DNA from: Paenibacillus lemnae
GTDB taxonomy: Bacteria; Bacillota; Bacilli; Paenibacillales; Paenibacillaceae
DNA: 64,000 nt
Assembly: GCF_012933385.1 (NCBI RefSeq)
Contig: NZ_JABBPN010000019.1
Location: 1-64,000, forward strand
Reading direction: 5' to 3'
The notes beneath the pieces are model-generated. The model was not told the origin of the DNA. It was given only the letters and a program-made list of their open reading frames with translations, and made no database searches. Position 1 is the first letter of the stretch. Every line of letters begins with the position of its first letter. Shown here piece after piece: positions 62,896 to 64,000 of the stretch. A program made the position numbers and the translations under genes.

Positions 62896-64000
62896 GAAGG
62901 GATTCTCCTTGTTGAGCAGTGCGCCTCGATCTCCTCCCATGTACTGAACATTTCGATGATATCATCCTCCTGCAGAACCGAGCCCTTTTGAATCTCGATA
63001 AATTCCACATCCCGGACGGCCTTGATGCCATAAAAAATATGAGAAGGGATGGTAAACACATCGCCGCTCTTGATTTCAAAAACCTTATCATTAAACACCA
63101 GCACACCTTCACCGCTCACAATATTCAGCGTCGTGCTTCTCTGGCAGTGCTTCTGATAACTGAGGTGCTTCCCCTCATTGAGACCGATGCGCTTGGTAAG
63201 CACTTCTTCTTCATTTTCATATTTTGTGTAGTCCAGAACGCGGTACCATCCCCAACTTCTCTCCTCATACATAGGGGTTTGATCAGAGGCAACCATATCC
63301 TTAACCCTGGGACTTGCGCTTTTGTCGGAAACCAGGATGCCGTCAGGGCTGACCGCTACCACGATATTGGAGAGGCCGATGACTGTTACAGGAATGTCCA
63401 GCTCATTAATCAGATGTGTATTCTCACAATCGTCACTCACCGCACCATCGCCGATTTGGTGAACCGCCATATTCTCGGTTAGCGTGTTCCAGGTGCCAAG
63501 ATCCTTCCAGCAGCCCTCGTACGGCAGGACGGCAATATTCTTCTCCTTCTCGACAACCTCATAGTCAAAGCTGATTTTGGGCAGCTGACTGTAGTTCTTG
63601 ATCAATTCCTTATATTGAAGGGGGACCTCAGATTGAAAGAGCTTGTCAATCATATAGCCCAGCTTGAAAGCAAACACACCGCAGTTCCACAGCGCCTGCT
63701 GTGCAATCAGTTCTTCAGCTTTTTCCTCCGTTGGCTTCTCTGTAAAATGCGAGGCCTTCATAAATCCATCCTGTTCGCTGTCCGCCTGTGGAATAATATA
63801 ACCATATTTAGAGGACGGGTAAGTAGGCTTTACGCCCATCAGGGCAATTTTAGCGTCACCGTTGTTGAGGGTACGGTCCAGCTCTTTTATTCTCTCAAAA
63901 AAATGATCTTCCACATAAGGATCCACCGGCAGAATGCATACCGTTTCGTCGAGGGATACTCCCTTTAGGGAATGCAGATACACCGAAGCCAGCGCGATAG
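62892..64000 (-). CDS. manC: Mannose-1-phosphate guanylyltransferase, 5' part missing
   Basis: At least 369 codons are inside the window and the frame stays open to base 64000, so the N-terminus (with the GxGGTR nucleotide-binding loop) is outside. Visible: ILPVDPYVEDHFF (the catalytic Asp loop), KFTEKP-like FTEKPTEEKAEELI, and a C-terminal cupin (about the last 120 residues, EERSWGWYRVLDY to IPSHIFYGIK) as in type II PMI/GMP proteins. Makes GDP-mannose. Overlaps the LCP start by four bases. Confidence 0.93.
   Translation of the reverse strand, partial: IALASVYLHSLKGVSLDETVCILPVDPYVEDHFFERIKELDRTLNNGDAKIALMGVKPTYPSSKYGYIIPQADSEQDGFMKASHFTEKPTEEKAEELIAQQALWNCGVFAFKLGYMIDKLFQSEVPLQYKELIKNYSQLPKISFDYEVVEKEKNIAVLPYEGCWKDLGTWNTLTENMAVHQIGDGAVSDDCENTHLINELDIPVTVIGLSNIVVAVSPDGILVSDKSASPRVKDMVASDQTPMYEERSWGWYRVLDYTKYENEEEVLTKRIGLNEGKHLSYQKHCQRSTTLNIVSGEGVLVFNDKVFEIKSGDVFTIPSHIFYGIKAVRDVEFIEIQKGSVLQEDDIIEMFSTWEEIEAHCSTRRIPS

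Overview
The window comes from the chromosome of an endospore-forming Firmicute, most likely a Paenibacillus or close relative. The evidence is the gene set and order: ctsR-mcsA-mcsB-clpC-radA-disA, yacL-ispD-ispF-gltX-cysE-cysS-mrnC-rlmB-rae1-sigH, secE-nusG-rplKA-rplJL-rpoBC, the str, S10, spc and alpha ribosomal clusters, then cwlD-salA-gerD-kbaA-pdaB and an rRNA operon. This is the familiar Bacillales origin-proximal region, written here in reverse, so nearly all genes are on the minus strand and are transcribed from high to low coordinates. Strong AGGAGG ribosome binding sites, frequent GTG/TTG starts and intermediate base composition fit the same group. The genus call is an inference; no 16S gene lies inside the window.

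Layout in transcription order, from the right. 61.1-64.0 kb: a small cell-surface glycan operon (manC, cut by the window edge, then an LCP transferase and a PIG-L deacetylase). 56.1-61.0 kb: the CtsR-controlled protein quality-control operon with a visible CtsR box. 50.6-55.8 kb: radA, disA, pssA, an isolated plus-strand orphan gene, and yacL, ispD, ispF. 43.5-49.4 kb: gltX, then a cysteine T-box leader controlling cysE-cysS-mrnC-rlmB-rae1. 42.7-43.3 kb: sigH with its own promoter. 30.5-42.3 kb: rpmG-secE-nusG-rplK-rplA, an L10 leader with attenuator, rplJ-rplL, a methyltransferase, rpoB-rpoC. 25.5-30.4 kb: L7Ae-like protein, rpsL, rpsG, fusA, tuf. 10.1-25.4 kb: the long rpsJ-to-rplQ ribosomal cluster including secY, adk, map, a KOW protein, infA, rpmJ and rpoA. 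7.8-9.7 kb: truA, an L13-type leader, rplM-rpsI. 5.7-7.7 kb: sulfate assimilation genes cysH-sat. 0.2-5.7 kb: sporulation and germination genes (cwlD, salA, gerD, kbaA, pdaB, a SpoIIM-family gene) and a small unknown gene. 0-0.24 kb: rRNA operon promoters and leader, with the 16S gene beyond the left edge.

The genes are mainly information-processing machinery linked to growth control. Ribosome synthesis is tuned by leader RNAs (L10, L13, possibly S10). Cysteine supply and cysteinyl-tRNA synthesis are joined by the T-box operon. Protein damage is handled by CtsR/McsAB/ClpC. Sporulation entry and germination genes (sigH, kbaA, gerD, cwlD, pdaB, disA) are interleaved. Only three loci are not standard: the orphan gene at 52.0 kb, the glycan operon at 61-64 kb, and a 150-base multi-hairpin element upstream of radA. 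I see no CRISPR array, insertion sequence, prophage, tRNA gene or clear island.
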